A stretch of 60,000 nucleotides of DNA from Liolophura sinensis (GCF_032854445.1 NC_088295.1:5584501-5644500); one strand, 5' to 3'; counted from the stretch's first letter, positions 22,681 through 36,028 are shown. Notes: a model not told the origin generated them from the letters alone. Made by a program: numbers and translations.

Positions 22681-23086
22681 CTTCAGCCTTTCACCATTTC
22701 ACTGTGTAAGCTGCAGACATACTGCACCGCTGTGTGTGCATTGTAGCCAGCACCAATCCTCCTGAGGGGGGAGAACAACCCTGCTTACTGGAATGCCTGT
22801 TAGGGAGGGGTAGAGAGACCTCCACTGATTGCCTCCCAAGTTAGTGTTCACCTCAGAGGATTCTCTTACCCCCAGGAGCTCACCCCAGGAACTGACCATC
22901 AGTTGTCCACAATCTAACCTTACCACTGCTGTAGAGAATGGTAGTGAGTACCTGCTTGACCCAGACAGCCCACTCCAGGAAAGGATTACCCCACAGTTAT
23001 TGACGACTGCAGGTTTAACCCTGGATGGGCAGTTCACTGCCAGGTAACATAAGCCTGTAAACTCAAGCTCTCTGCACCTCACAACC
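22681..23086 (+). other. Probable 5' untranslated region or upstream exon of the 1B transcript
   Basis: The base composition is more balanced than in the surrounding intron. A frame open from 22829 to the TAA at 23045-23047 is in register with the exon 1B start codon but contains no ATG. It ends exactly at a donor-like CAG|GTAACA (GT at 23044), and an acceptor-like CTCCCAAG ends at 22840. So 22841-23043 could also be a separate exon. The in-frame TAA 42 bases upstream fixes ATG 23087 as the first codon of an unspliced 1B message. Confidence 0.4.
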
Positions 23087-23389
23087 ATGGGGAATAAGTT
23101 ACAGAAGCTGCTACGACGTGACCGTGAGACGGACGGGGAGGTCACAGACAGCAGCGCGGCAAAGACAAAAACAGACAGCAAGTCCACCGGGGGAGAGGTT
23201 GTTAGCAATAATGTGGAGGTGATGAAAATAGAGGATTTAGAAGCGAGTGGTGAAAAGGTACCAGAGGAAGCTGACCCCACTAACACCACCTCATCGGCCT
23301 CCACCCCCGCCCCCGCCCCGGACAGCGTGGCTGAGTCAGCCAATGGGGGTACAGGGGTAGATGGGGAACAGTCAACACTAGACGATCAG
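23087..23389 (+). CDS. PKA type I regulatory subunit, candidate alternative first exon 1B
   Basis: The exon encodes 101 residues starting MGNKLQKLLRRDRETDGEVT and ending STLDDQ, then the donor CAG|GTATGG at 23390. It ends in phase 0, so it joins in frame to the shared exon at 52868. The ATG context ACCATGG is optimal. No dimerization/docking domain is present. Instead there is a short basic, amphipathic start (K4, K7, R10, R11 with L5, L8, L9), then a long acidic, Ser/Thr/Pro-rich and probably disordered segment. Gly2 and the basic cluster resemble N-myristoylated proteins, but residue 6 is Gln rather than the preferred Ser/Thr, so lipidation is uncertain. Assignment to PKA RI rests on position, strand, phase and protein-like composition, not on homology. 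An independent gene spliced to exons outside the window is the main alternative. Confidence 0.7.
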
Positions 23390-24470
23390 GTATGGGTGTG
23401 TTGATGTAACAAGGTGTTTCCGTTAACTTACTGGCAATCCATCCAATGCCACATGGACCATGCATATAAATATTACAGCCAAATCATTATACTCATTTAG
23501 ATACAACTTCACTTGTACTGCTGCACATATTAAACAAATATATGCGTAGTTATGTACATCCTAGCCTCCAGGAGGTGTAGACACACTATATGTTCACACA
23601 GAGAACCTTAAAACCCATCATATCGTTAGGTGTGCGCACTCACCTATGCCCTATATACTTATCACCCACATTACTGACCCCTGCAAGATGTAAAAGAACA
23701 TTGTGTGAACTTACATGAACTTTGAAACCCATCCTCACACATTTATCAGTCGTGAGATTTGTTTTCTTGTTGGAAAAATCCTTCTTTGTTTATACAAAAA
23801 ATGCTCAGAATTTAATTCAGAACTGCTGAAAATGTCAAGATTATGAGTATGATGTATAGTTTCCTGTTTTCATCCCAGTGTCTGTTTCATCCCTGATTTG
23901 TATGTACATAGCTCCCCTAAGTGTTTTCATGTGTGTGTATGTCTTATTCAGATTGTACTTGCAGGTGTATATATGGAGCATTGAAACTTGCATCCCAAAT
24001 ACATATATATAATACATATATATAATACATATAACCCCAACAGGTGTATGTACATGTAGGTTTACATCTACATGTGCATGTCTCTTGAACCTTACATGTA
24101 GATCCCCAGTAGGCGTGGGCATATGACAGGTTCTGAATGTTTACCTCTGCCAGCTGTGCCTCCCTAAAGTTTTACATCCATCCTGGTCAGATGAACACAG
24201 TGACATCCTCTGTGTATTGTATGCAAAAGGCATTAACACATATATGTATGTAGTTCTGATGTGTACTGATATTCTCAGTCAGAAAGTACAATGTACCAAT
24301 CATGTACATGGCTTTGCACATGTTTGACAGTAATGGTACCACTCTCTTGTCATTCTCTGATTTTTAAAGTGACAGACAGCACCTGACTAATGTTTATGTC
24401 CACTGAAAGACTACCATTCAGAGTATCTTCAAATGACACAAAACATTTTTTTTAGATTTTTTTCAACCCA
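23390..24470. other. Intronic stretch after exon 1B
   Basis: Nothing coding was recognised. An AT microsatellite (ATACATATATATA repeated) lies at 23999-24033. Confidence 0.5.
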
Positions 24471-24473
24471 GTA

Positions 24474-24570
24474 AAAGTTTAGTGAAACTTCGCCATGTCA
24501 CAGCTTCAGCGCATCTCCATTATCGACAGCAAGATGCTGCCACGTTTACTCCAGGCCTCTAACATCGAAG
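24474..24570 (+). CDS. Candidate small exon of unknown gene
   Basis: A pyrimidine-rich acceptor (TTTTTTTCAACCCAG) precedes it and a donor-like GAAG|GTATTT follows. Inside, ATG at 24495 with context GCCATG opens MSQLQRISIIDSKMLPRLLQ and then ASNIEG. An in-frame TGA at 24483 means the ATG would be the first codon. The coding part is 76 bases, ending in phase 1, which does not fit the phase-0 shared PKA RI exon. It may belong to another transcript, be a chance match or be a decayed exon. I do not recognise the peptide. Confidence 0.2.
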
Positions 24571-27500
24571 GTATTTCGATGTAACAGTCGAAACAGTAGC
24601 CTATGGCAGAATAAAGTTGTGGACTTTTCTGATGAAGGACCAAGTGATGCATAACTTTCTGTAGAATTGGACACACTGCAAGGATATTTCTTCCACTGCT
24701 TGAATTGTTCTTACAGTAACCCTACTATATCATTTATACAGTTTATGAGTAGCCTGCAGATGCACTGCTGGTGTATTGCTGGCTCCGGTCGTAGCCTCCC
24801 AAGGGGTTGTGCTGGTATTGGTAATTCTAACCCTATTAAAAGTTTACAGAATTACAATACGATTGTTGTACAGCTGGATTCATGCTCATTTCTGACACAA
24901 ATGGAAATGAATCTAAACACCACTGAGGCTGATCAAGGCATTCGACTGTCGCTGGATTTTGTGCTTCAGTTTTGCAGTGGTGGTTTCTAAGAGGAGAGCA
25001 GTGCTGACCTAGTCATTGTGGACATCAGAGAAAGCACCTCGGCTTAAACGCGACATTTCAATAATTTTACTGTATTTTATAAAGGAAAACAGAAAAATAA
25101 CACCCCTTGAATACGAGAAAGACAAAGGGCAAAACTTAAATTCTTCAGTTCTCATTAATTCAGAGAAAAAAAATATAGCATAAGATTTAATTAATATTAA
25201 AGATTGTCTGATGAGATGCCGTCTTCTCATTCCCATAAACTTTTGGCATCCCAAATGAATTTATCACTGACTCTGATATTTATTATTTAGCGATTGCATG
25301 CTGACTAAACGTTAACATGAATGACAAAAAATGTATTTGTATAATTTGAACATCGTATCTAGTCGGCCTAAGGTCTGCTGGGAAGATGAATGCGGCTTGG
25401 GCCAAGACGGTAGGCCTATGCTGCTGTCATAGTTTGTTATACCATCATTGAAGCTTGTAAATCAACTGATTTTATATCTGTGGTGGTCCATAAATGATAC
25501 AGACTTGTCCCACAACATTGTGTAAAATGGCCCTTCGGCTACACATGAATAAATCGTTGTAAGGGATTGCAAAATTATGTCCTATACAGTAGTTCTATGT
25601 TATCATATGTCACCTCATGGAGTGAATGGGTAAAGGCTACATCACAGCTTAGGCCGCGCTATCTGATAACGACGTGTTTGATTGGACAAAATTCTCAAGA
25701 TGTTTGCCTCAGTTGACACCAGCGATTTGTGAAGTATTGTCATTTTGCTCTACATGCTATTTGGTGAAATCTCATTAAAATAATAAAGTATGATACTTCT
25801 TAGAAAGCTTCACTATCTTGCTTTCGACAAAAATATGTTTTAGCCTGTCTTGTCCTTTAACACACTGTATCATGGGATTTTCAGATCAGCAATTGTCAAA
25901 CTCCTGGGATTCTGATGATTCATGATTTTGTTACTTGCACCAGGCCTGGCATTCCAAAGTTTACAGTGAGCATAAAGTCTCAACCTGGGGCCTTATCCTT
26001 GATCTTAACCACATATTGAGAAAAAACAATGGGTGGTCACAAATTAAGCACAGCAGACAGTTGTGAAGTTAAGCCAGGTGCATGTACATGTAGCTTATCA
26101 GCTTGCTTTAGAAACATTTAAATACATGTGATGTTAGTTTGAATGTGACTGATAATAGGCTGAAGGATTAGCAAAAAGTGGATTTTATAAATGACGGGAC
26201 AGGAAATGCTAAGGTTAACAGTGAGTGAATAGACTGTTATTTGGGCTGAGCTGTCGGGCATGCATGTACAGTAGGTGAGCAGTGTATCACACCTGGCCTG
26301 TACAGTTAAGTCTTAGGGATCCTTGTCTGGTCGTCTGATTGAGCAGGTGAGACAGCTGTATTAAATGCTGGCTTACATTGCTAGCCATAAGGAATGTGGT
26401 GTGACCTGACGGTGTCAGCACATCAGCAAATACATCAAACCCACCATTATCACAACAACTACGTTATTATATGCCATCAACTTTCTGGCAGTCACTTGAA
26501 CCAGGTGAATTCCAGGAGCAGCAATCAGCATTATCCTCTTTTACTTGTGTGATTAAAACCAGAGGGACAAAGTAAGAACAATGATGGTGCTTAATCCCTG
26601 TACTTACTCGTATGTACACACAGCCTATTGTCTGCAGGATACGCTCAGACTCTTGTCTGAGGTCATCACTTGACCTGTAGGGCATGTACATCAGGCTACC
26701 TGAAGATTGCATGGTTTATTACTGGGAACATAGCACACCTGAACTTTTGCATGTCATTGTGAATATGACAGTACATATATAATGACATTCTGCTTATGAA
26801 ATTTCAATTTAAAAAGAAAACAGGATGCACACAGCATAACATGAGACTGTCCAACATTTGTCTAGACATTAAAAAAAATGATGATTATAATCTAACACCT
26901 GTCTAGCTGAATTGTCAATTGGAAAAATCCTTAATTGGAAAAGTTTCCTAGATCATTAAATTCCTTCTACTGTACCACATATATATTATGAATTGTTATA
27001 GTTTTATTGTTGAGAATATATCTTTAACATATTCCACTTGCGTGAATGATCTTTTTGAATAACATAGCATACCACAAAAACATCAGTAATTTAATTTTAA
27101 TTTTAATTTTGTACTTCAGGTCAAATTCAAACATTTCCAATCATTATCTGTTTTCTGTCCCATATAGTTAACATTGGGCCACAGTTTTGTATGCACCTTA
27201 TCATTGTCAGGTAGTTGAATGTTCTACACAGTGTGTGCCTTAAACTGAATTGATGTTGAACAGTTCATGGGCCTTGCAGGCAAACAGACAGGTGGACTGA
27301 CTTTGTGGCATGACACCTGATTGTATCTCCTTGACAGGAGGGCTTATGCCCCCTGAAGAGATGCTGTGATCTGTTAGCAAACCCACCTGAACCCTGCGGG
27401 TTGTCCTACATCAGTTGAGCATTGGTAGGTGAGCTGATATGTTTGACTGGGTAAATCTGTATGACAGGTGAAGTGAGGAAGTAAGCTTTTATACAGCTGA

Positions 27501-28420
27501 ATGAACCCTGTGGTTCAACTCACAAGATCAGCTCATTAGTTTGAATGTCACGGAGCGGCCCGCTGAGAGGGGACACTGGCTATTGATTCCTCTGAGCTCT
27601 CCCCTCTCCAGTGACCAAGTGGTGCTTGTTGCCGGAGTGATGACCAAGGAGAACTGATCCGCCTTAATCCTAGGATAACAACAGGTTGACATACGGAACT
27701 GACTGGCGTGGAACTCCCCTGAATTGTTAATCTCGTCTCAATCTGTGTCCTGTGTACTTCCGCTGGAGAGATTCATGGCCTTTCTGATTAATACTGACAG
27801 ATGAGAAATGTAGCTGAATAGATAATTCACACCCCTGCTGGATGCAAAATTGAACCATCTAAATAACTTCATTAAGTGTGTGGAAAGAAACATGATGTAT
27901 TGATGTTTGTTTTAGGGTTCACCCTCCTAATGTTAAAATGTCATGGTTTGAAAAAAAACTAGCTATAAAAATGACAACACATGTGTTGCAGGCCTGAGGT
28001 ACATGTAAACAGTGGCTTGGGCACTGCCAGACTACTGTGCTATCTACATCATTAATTCATTTTAATTAAATTTTGTTGATATATTTTGTGGAATATTGTA
28101 GAGATTATATGGTGTTGTCACATAGTGGATATTACAGGTTAAATTCTGGACAAAAAGCCAAACACATACAATACACGTACATGTTGTTGGGAACTGGTAA
28201 ATTTATTTATTGTATTATTGTCCAACACTGTAATGCAAAAGTCTGGTTTGCAGGTTGATGAAACTAGAGTGCCGAGAATAAACTAACAAATCTCCTGGCT
28301 TGAAGCTTGAAGTTATGGGCAGTGACAAGAGCATCACAGTCTGAACAGTGCTTATTTTGCATATATTTACATGTGCTACCAACCCTCCTGATGTTACTTT
28401 GGATTCTGTGTGTGTCTGTC
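24571..28420. other. Intronic stretch, possible conserved non-coding block
   Basis: No exon is supported. At about 27540-27860 the sequence is more GC-balanced and contains TTAATCC, ATAACAA and GATTAA words typical of homeobox and SOX sites, which could mark an enhancer. This is only an impression from composition. Confidence 0.35.
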
Positions 28421-28424
28421 AGGC

Positions 28425-31012
28425 AGAATGCAGAAATATGATACATGTATGTAGAATGAGAATGTGCAGAAATATGATATGTAGAATGAGAGCATGCAGA
28501 AATATGATGTGTAGAATGAGAGTATGCAGAAATATGATATGTAGAATGAGAGTATGCAGAAATGTGATGTGTAGAATGAGAGTATGCAGAAATATGATAT
28601 GTAGAATGAGAGTATGCAGAAATATGATATGTAGAATGAGAGCATGCTGAAATATGATGTGTAGAATGAGAGTATGCAGAAATGTGATGTGTAGAATGAG
28701 AGTATGCAGAAATATGATGTGTAGAATGAGAGTATGCAGAAATATGATATGTAGAATGAGAGCATGCAGAAATATGATATGTAGAATGAGAGTATGCAGA
28801 AATGTGATGTGTAGAATGAGAGTATGCAGAAATATGATATGTAGAATGAGAGTATGCAGAAATATGATATGTAGAATGAGAGCATGCTGAAATATGATGT
28901 GTAGAATGAGAGTATGCAGAAATGTGATGTGTAGAATGAGAGTATGCAGAAATATGATGTGTAGAATGAGAGTATGCAGAAATATGATATGTAGAATGAG
29001 AGCATGCAGAAATATGATGTGTAGAATGAGAGTATGCAGAAATGTGATGTGTAGAATGAGAGTATGCAGAAATATGATGTGTAGAATGAGAGTATGCAGA
29101 AATATGATATGTAGAATGAGAGCATGCAGAAATATGATGTGTAGAATGAGAGTACGCAGAAATATGATATGGAGAATGAGATTATGCAGAAATATGATAT
29201 GTAGAATGAGAGTATGCAGAAATATGATATGTAGAATGACATTATGCAGAAATATGATATGTAGAATGAGAGCATGCAGAAATATGATGTGTAGAATGAG
29301 AGTATGCAGAAATATGATATGTAGAATGAGAGCATGCAGAAATATGATATGTAGAATGAGAGCATGCAGAAATATGATGTGTAGAATGAGAGTACGCAGA
29401 AATATGATATGGAGAATGAGATTATGCAGAAATATGATGTGTAGAATGAGAGTACGCAGAAATATGATATGTAGAATGAGAGTGTGCAGAAATATGATGT
29501 GTAGAATGAGAGTATGCAGAAATATGATGTGTAGAATGAGGGTATGCAGAAATATGTTGAATGAGAGTGTGCAGAAATATGATGTGTAGAATGAGAGTAT
29601 GCAGAAATATGATATGTAGAATGAGAGTATGCAGAAATATGATATGTAGAATGAGAGTATGCAGAAATATGTAGAATGAGAGTATGCAGAAATGTGATGT
29701 GTAGAATGAGAGTATGCAGAAATATGATATGTAGAATGAGAGTATGCAGAAATATGATATGTAGAATGAGAGTATGCTGAAATATGATGTGTAGAATGAG
29801 AGTATGCAGAAATATGATATGTAGAATGAGAGTATGCAGAAATATGATATGTAGAATGAGAGTATGCAGAAATATGATGTGTAGAATGAGAGTATGCAGA
29901 AATACGTAGAATGAGAGTATGCAGAAATATGATATGTAGAATGAGAGTATGCAGAAATATGATATGTAGAATGAGAGTATGCAGAAATATGATGTGTAGA
30001 ATGAGAGTATGCAGAAATACGTAGAATGAGAGTGTGCAGAAATATGATGTGTAGAATGAGAGTATGCAGAAATATTATATGTAGAATGAGAGTATGCAGA
30101 AATATGATATGTAGAATGAGAGTATGCAGAAATATGATGTGTAGAATGAGAGTATGCAGAAATACGTAGAATGAGAGTGTGCAGAAATATGATATGTAGA
30201 ACGAGAGTATGCAGAAATATGTAGAATGAGAGTAAGCAGAAATATATGTAGAATGAGAGTATGCAGAAATATGATATGTAGAATGAGAGTATGCAGAAAT
30301 ATGATGTGTAGAATGAGAGTATGCAGAAATATGTTGAATGAGAGTATGCAGAAATATGATGTGTAGAATGAGAGTACGCAGAAATATGATATGTAGACTG
30401 AGAGTATGCAGAAATATGATATGTAGAATGAGAGTATGCAGAAATATGATGTGTAGAATGAGAGTATGCAGAAATATGATGTGTAGAATGAGAGTATGCA
30501 GAAATATGATATGTAGAATGAGAGTATGCAGAAATATGATGTGTAGAATGAGAGCATGCAGAAATATGATATGTAGAATGAGAGTGTGCAGAAATATGAT
30601 GTGTAGAATGAGAGTATGCAGAAATATGATGTGTAGAATGAGATTATGCAGAAATATGGTATGTAGAATGAGAGTATGTAGACATATGATGTGTAGAATG
30701 AAAGTATGCAGGCATATGATGTGTAGAATGAGAGTATGTAGACGTATGATGTGTAGAATGAGATTATGCAGAAATTTGGTATGTATAATGAGAGTATGTA
30801 GACATATGATGTGTAGAATGAGAGTATGCAGGCATATGATATGTAGAATGAGAGTATGCGGAAATAAGATATGTAAAATGACATTATGCAGAAATATGAT
30901 ATGTAGAATGAGAGCATGCAGAAATATGATGTGTAGAATGAGAGTGTGCAGAAATATGATATGTAGAATGAGAGTATGTAGAAATATGATAAGTAGAATG
31001 ACATTATTTAGT
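28425..31012. repeat. 30-bp minisatellite array, 2.6 kb
   Basis: About 86 units of AGAATGAGAGTATGCAGAAA+TATGATATGT with T/C and A/G variants. From 28441 to 29520 the register is exact. A 240-bp (8-unit) higher-order period is visible: 28621-28740 recurs at 28861-28980. Between 29550 and 30350 shortened units of about 21-25 bp interrupt the register. Open frames of up to 323 codons on both strands are a by-product of the unit length. Confidence 0.98.
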
Positions 31013-34000
31013 CATACATACATCTATACTGTAGGCCAGCCCTGGCCTGTTTCATAGTGTAATGATCAGGGAATTTGGGCTGTAGCCTGACAATATGTGT
31101 AGAAATGCTTTAACATTATGAAAGCCTGAGGTTATCTTATAAGCATCAAGTATTCTTTAAACTTTCATAAATCAGAAAAATGAAAGCTCTAATCATCCAT
31201 GTTGATATCGTTTAATCATAACCATATGGAAGTACAGATCTCCCAATTCTATTTATTGAAAATGAATAAATACATTCATCATTTGGTTGGTTCACCAAAT
31301 GCCAATTGGGTTTTCTGGGGACAAAATCATGCAGCAGATATTGTTCCATATTGGAGTAGATCTTGATAAATGACAGTGCTGTGTCGGAGAGGCTATTTGG
31401 CCCTATTGATCTGGTAGAGAAGGGAAGGGCTGGGCTCAGCGGACAAGAGTGCACTGAGGACGGGATCCCGCAAGCAGGACGGGCGCCAGATCAACGTCTA
31501 GACACTGGACACCAGTGCTGGCTCCCATTGATTAACAGTAACTAACTTACAGCCACTGATCAGAAATTTCTAGCCAGCTTTTTACTGAATTACTTCAATC
31601 CAGTTCCAAACCTAGGCTGATAAATTAGATTTATTATCACCTCAGCCAAGCCTGCCTTGAAGGTGTTTTTTTGTGTCTTGTACCAGTTCAGACCACAGTG
31701 CAGTAATGGTTCTGTTTTTCTGACTTGCCCCTATCTCTCATAGGTTTCCACCATTAAGCTGTTCATCTGTTTTTCTTGTCAAGTCTACTAGCAAATTAGG
31801 GTCTAGATGAGGCTTTCCATCCATCTTTTCACAAATCTGTTGTTCCAGGCTTGGCCTTTTTGTGAACTTTGATCTGAGGTGGAGATCAGCCAGTAGAGAG
31901 CATATGGTTTTGTCATGGACTATTTGATGATGTTTGCTCTGGCCTCAAGTGATTGTCTTGATGGCGGCCAGATTCTAAAGCTTAGTATACCCACTGACGT
32001 CATCCCAACATTCTATATCGGCTGTTTTCTAAACAGTATTATGCTGAGTAGACCTGCTGCATCTGGTGGTGTTGGGAACACAGTGGTGAGCAGAGAGCTG
32101 AAAGCAGAACGAGAGGAAGATTTAGAGAGAATCAATGAGTGACTCAAGGAATGCTTGGTCACTGGTTGGCCTTTAGGCTTGTCACATGTAAATATAGGTC
32201 AGGATTTGCAGCTGCTGTGATCTGAGACTGCATGAGGTTTGTGAAACTGACTGGAGAGGTAGACTGGTAGCCACTGTGGACAACGCCCAGCTTCAGGGAA
32301 ATGGTGGATTAACTCCATGCTGTCCAAGATGGGTTTAGAGGTAGGATTGATAACTCTCTCTGTGGCCCCTTCGCTTTGGCCCATCTGATTCCCTTACACA
32401 CACACACACGCAAACACACTCTCTTCCCTGGATTACTGAGCCTGATTCACAGGCACAACTCTGGTACCAAACAGTTTAATGCTAGGAGAGCAGAATTTAT
32501 ATTATTTCCCCCCTAAAGGTGAGCTGATGTGAGTGTATGGACACTTGTACAACTCCCACACGCGAGGGTGTCGCTGACAGAGGGCTTTTCTTTGTACTCC
32601 TGTCAGGATGAAACACACGGAGGGTGGACAATCTGCGCACAACTAATTTCTGCTCAGACGTTATTGACACAGCCATTGACTTCGCTGATTTGTCACCAGC
32701 CTCAGGCTATCGGCCTCCTAAATCTTCTCACCCATACAAATTGAAAGATTCTTTCTCTGCCGCATTTATCCTGTCCAGGCCTTATTGGTTACAGGCAACT
32801 TTCATTATCCATTTTAATGGTGTAAGTGTGTAAGCTGACATGGGCTGATTGTAAGCTGACAAGGACAGTACGAAGCACCATGGTGTAGCAGAGCTGCATG
32901 TTTTACCAACTGTATGAACACTTGACATTAATGTAGAGGGCAGAATGTCTGGACAGAGATGTATCTGTACTGTCATTACTAGCCTCAAAGTTGGACACGT
33001 ATGCTGAGATGTCCAAGCATGCCAAGCCTGATGGAGGGAGAAACAGTACACTGTTGACTTCCTGATCAATCTCATCTACAAGTGGCCAGCAACTCATAAT
33101 CTTATTGATCTAAGCAGTTAAAAGCCTTGTTTGTCGCTTGCAGCCAAATAAATCCTATTGCCAGCTGCTAAGTTTGTGTTTAGCACATATTATGGAGCGG
33201 AATTAATTGTGGACTGGTATCTCCGATGTAGTGTATTGACAAATTGGGTTATTCCATGTTTGGCTGTTCCTCATGTATACTGCATGAAGGCAGGGTTGTT
33301 AGGGGAATGCGGGACTGGCAGGGATGATGGTTTGGTGAAGTCAGCCTGTGTCTTCTCACTTTTAGGCATACATGTATTCCCTCGTATCGTCTTTTTGTCT
33401 GCATATAAATTACCTGTTTAACCAAACTGGTGGCTATATATGGATGGATAGAGGCACTTGTGGAATCTTTGGCATTGTGTAATGTACAATGTACATGTAC
33501 ATGTATTCTCTGAGAAATTTTTAAAAACAGTTTGTTGGCGGAATATTAGAAATGATAAATTGTAAATGGTTTAATACTTGAAATACCCATTGGTATTTTT
33601 CTAAAACCTTGGGAAGGAAATTCCTGTATCTGGCTTCCCATTTGCACAGCTACATGTACATGTTCATTGAAGGTCATTTATCTCCAACCATTGGGACATG
33701 CAGATCTTAAGAAAGTTGTTCATTAACTTGTCAAAGGTCACGTGTTTACTCCAGGCATTCTGCCTACCTAAACTGACTATTTGAGCACCATGTGTACAGT
33801 ATAAACGACCAATTCTTGACTCTAGAATCCAATAATAAATGAATCAAAGAGTTGTGTATTCCCGGCATTGATTCATTGCTATGCTTTGTTTATGTTATAG
33901 TGAGTAAATTCTTCACCATCTCACATGTCTATATTTCATTGTTTTCTTACTTCTTTTTTATAAGCTGTGGACTCTTTACACGACCACAGCTACCAGGCCC

Positions 34001-36028
34001 CAAAACCTGTTCTCCTTATCAAAATACCCAGTTTTGACTTAAGTCATGGTTGTTAAATTTTGTCTTATTCGTGTGTCAGTGTTTGATCTGTCTTATTTCT
34101 GATTTGTCTCTCTTGATTGGAGAACCTGTTATTGCCCTCTTATTTCAAAGCCACATGCCAGTGCTGTGATGTTTGGGGATTTATTACAGCAAGTTGATAC
34201 TGCTGATTTCCCAAGTCATACTGCTCAGGTTTCTGTTTTTACTGAAGTAGAGGAGCTTTATGTAAGCATATTATGGATACCTGTCAGTTTGAATACTCGT
34301 GGGTGTGTCAGTTTGAATACTGGTGGGCCTGTTGGCTATGAAGTGTGCTCGAGAGAGCCATGGCCTTACCACTGTAGTTCTGGCCCTCTATCCATGGACG
34401 TTTAGCCAGTGAAGGCCTGTTGTTGAGTGGATTGCTCTGAACCATTAGCCCCCACTTTGTGGGATTAAAATGGGCAAGTGCTGCACTGGGGCCTATTCTC
34501 ATTGCCACTAATCAGTCACAATTGACTGGATGGACGTTCGATTACACTGATTCAGAATACAAACCCCTCTCAAATCCGTGTCTTTCAGCATGTTTAAGCA
34601 GGCACAGGGAGCAGTGTTAATACTCTGGTTAGCTGTTGCCAGGACTGTGTCTATATTTGGTGTATTCATTCTAATTATCTAATTTGTCTATGACAGAGAG
34701 ATGGTGATGAGTTTGTCTCCTTACTGGCTGCCCATATGCCATGTGTGAAGGGCACAGGTTAAACTAATGCAGAAACAATGCTGACTAGTTAATTCAAGAT
34801 GAAGTGCCTAAAAGTATTTATGATGGGTTGTCATAATTTATAATTTTCAAATGAGAGCAACAATAAATGTCCCATGGTTTTTGACAGTACCAAAGAAAAC
34901 ACAATGATGCGGTAACACGGTCAGTGTTTGTCTTCAAGTGCTTATTACCTCTTCATTTTATGGTTATTGGTTGCTAAAGGTTAGCAAATAACAAATTGCT
35001 GAGTTCATTCAAAAAACAGTCGCAGCAATAATAATCATGTGGTTTGACAGGCTATGCTGTTATTTGTTTCTCACTTATCAAACATATTACTACAGCAGTA
35101 TCAAGATACATCCCTGGACAAAAAGCTATGAGCCTAGTAAATACTTGATGTGTTTGTACTTTTGCAGACCAGTTCATCAGTTGTTGGATGCAGATGTAGT
35201 GAATACTGCAAACCTTGAGTGTAGAAACCTGGCCAGTAAATGTGTTAGTTAAATCAGAATGACTGTCTGTGATCTGCATATGCACTGCTTTCAGGCTTAA
35301 TTAACTGGCTAAAGGCTTCGTCTAGTACTGATAACATAAGCTATAGTGAGAGAGATGGTGTATGTGGAGTTATAACTGCAAAACAGTGGCTTCAGCTCTG
35401 TGACTCTGATCATTATACATGATATATAATATACATATATATACATTATGTTCAGTTTTGGTCTTTAGTTTTTACTGTATCAGGTTAACTAAGGCAAAGG
35501 ATCAGACTGTGCCATCAGGCCCTTCCCATTTCTGCAATATTGTTGCAATATCTTCTGTTCATATAATGCTGTTGTTCAGTTGATGTTGCTAATAAACATC
35601 ATCACTTATTACAGTGTCAGTATGCGGTCATTACCCAGTAATATCACTTATTGTAGTAGTTATCATAGTAATAAATGTGTTTCTTACAATATTAATAGCT
35701 TCAGCCCAGAAGTGTCAGTTCCATTGCCCCACTGTATTAAGTGTTGTTTGCTCAGCAGTATTACATGTAGGTGTAACTATTGTTGCATAGCAATATTAGA
35801 TATTGTTGCCCATCAGTATCGATAGCTGTTGCCCAGCAGTACTAGGATATTGTGTCAGAGTTTGCATGTCCATTCATAGTCAAAACTACCTGTGCTTTAA
35901 TGATTATTTTGAGATCTGTTTTCAAAGCCTAGTCAGATCATACCAAAGATTTTAAGAACGCTGCTTGTTGATGCCTCTCTTGGCACTTATCATTGAAAGT
36001 TCAGGTCAAGGAAATAATACTGGTTGAC
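31013..36028. other. Intronic stretch, small microsatellites only
   Basis: A CA-rich microsatellite lies at about 32397-32418 and an AT microsatellite at about 35410-35452. A lone TGACGTCA occurs at 31995-32002. Around 35560-35850 are loose repeats of the word TTGCCCAGCAGTA. No exon could be supported. Confidence 0.45.

Noticed and set aside
22699-23343. 214-codon minus-strand frame
   Set aside because: It is the shadow of exon 1B and its leader. The plus strand has the optimal start, donor and phase.
25386-25409. ATG with eight codons (MNAAWAKT) ending in phase 0 at a GTAGGC donor, as a third first exon of PKA RI
   Set aside because: Too short to judge, with a weak donor and no promoter signal; such matches are expected by chance in 50 kb.
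28394-31057. Open frames of 230-323 codons on both strands in the 30-bp array
   Set aside because: Same cause: period-10 peptides on both strands, with no start context, splice sites or domain.
31915-32142. 75-codon frame starting at an ATG, as a small gene
   Set aside because: No domain, signal peptide or splice context, and its length is within chance expectation.
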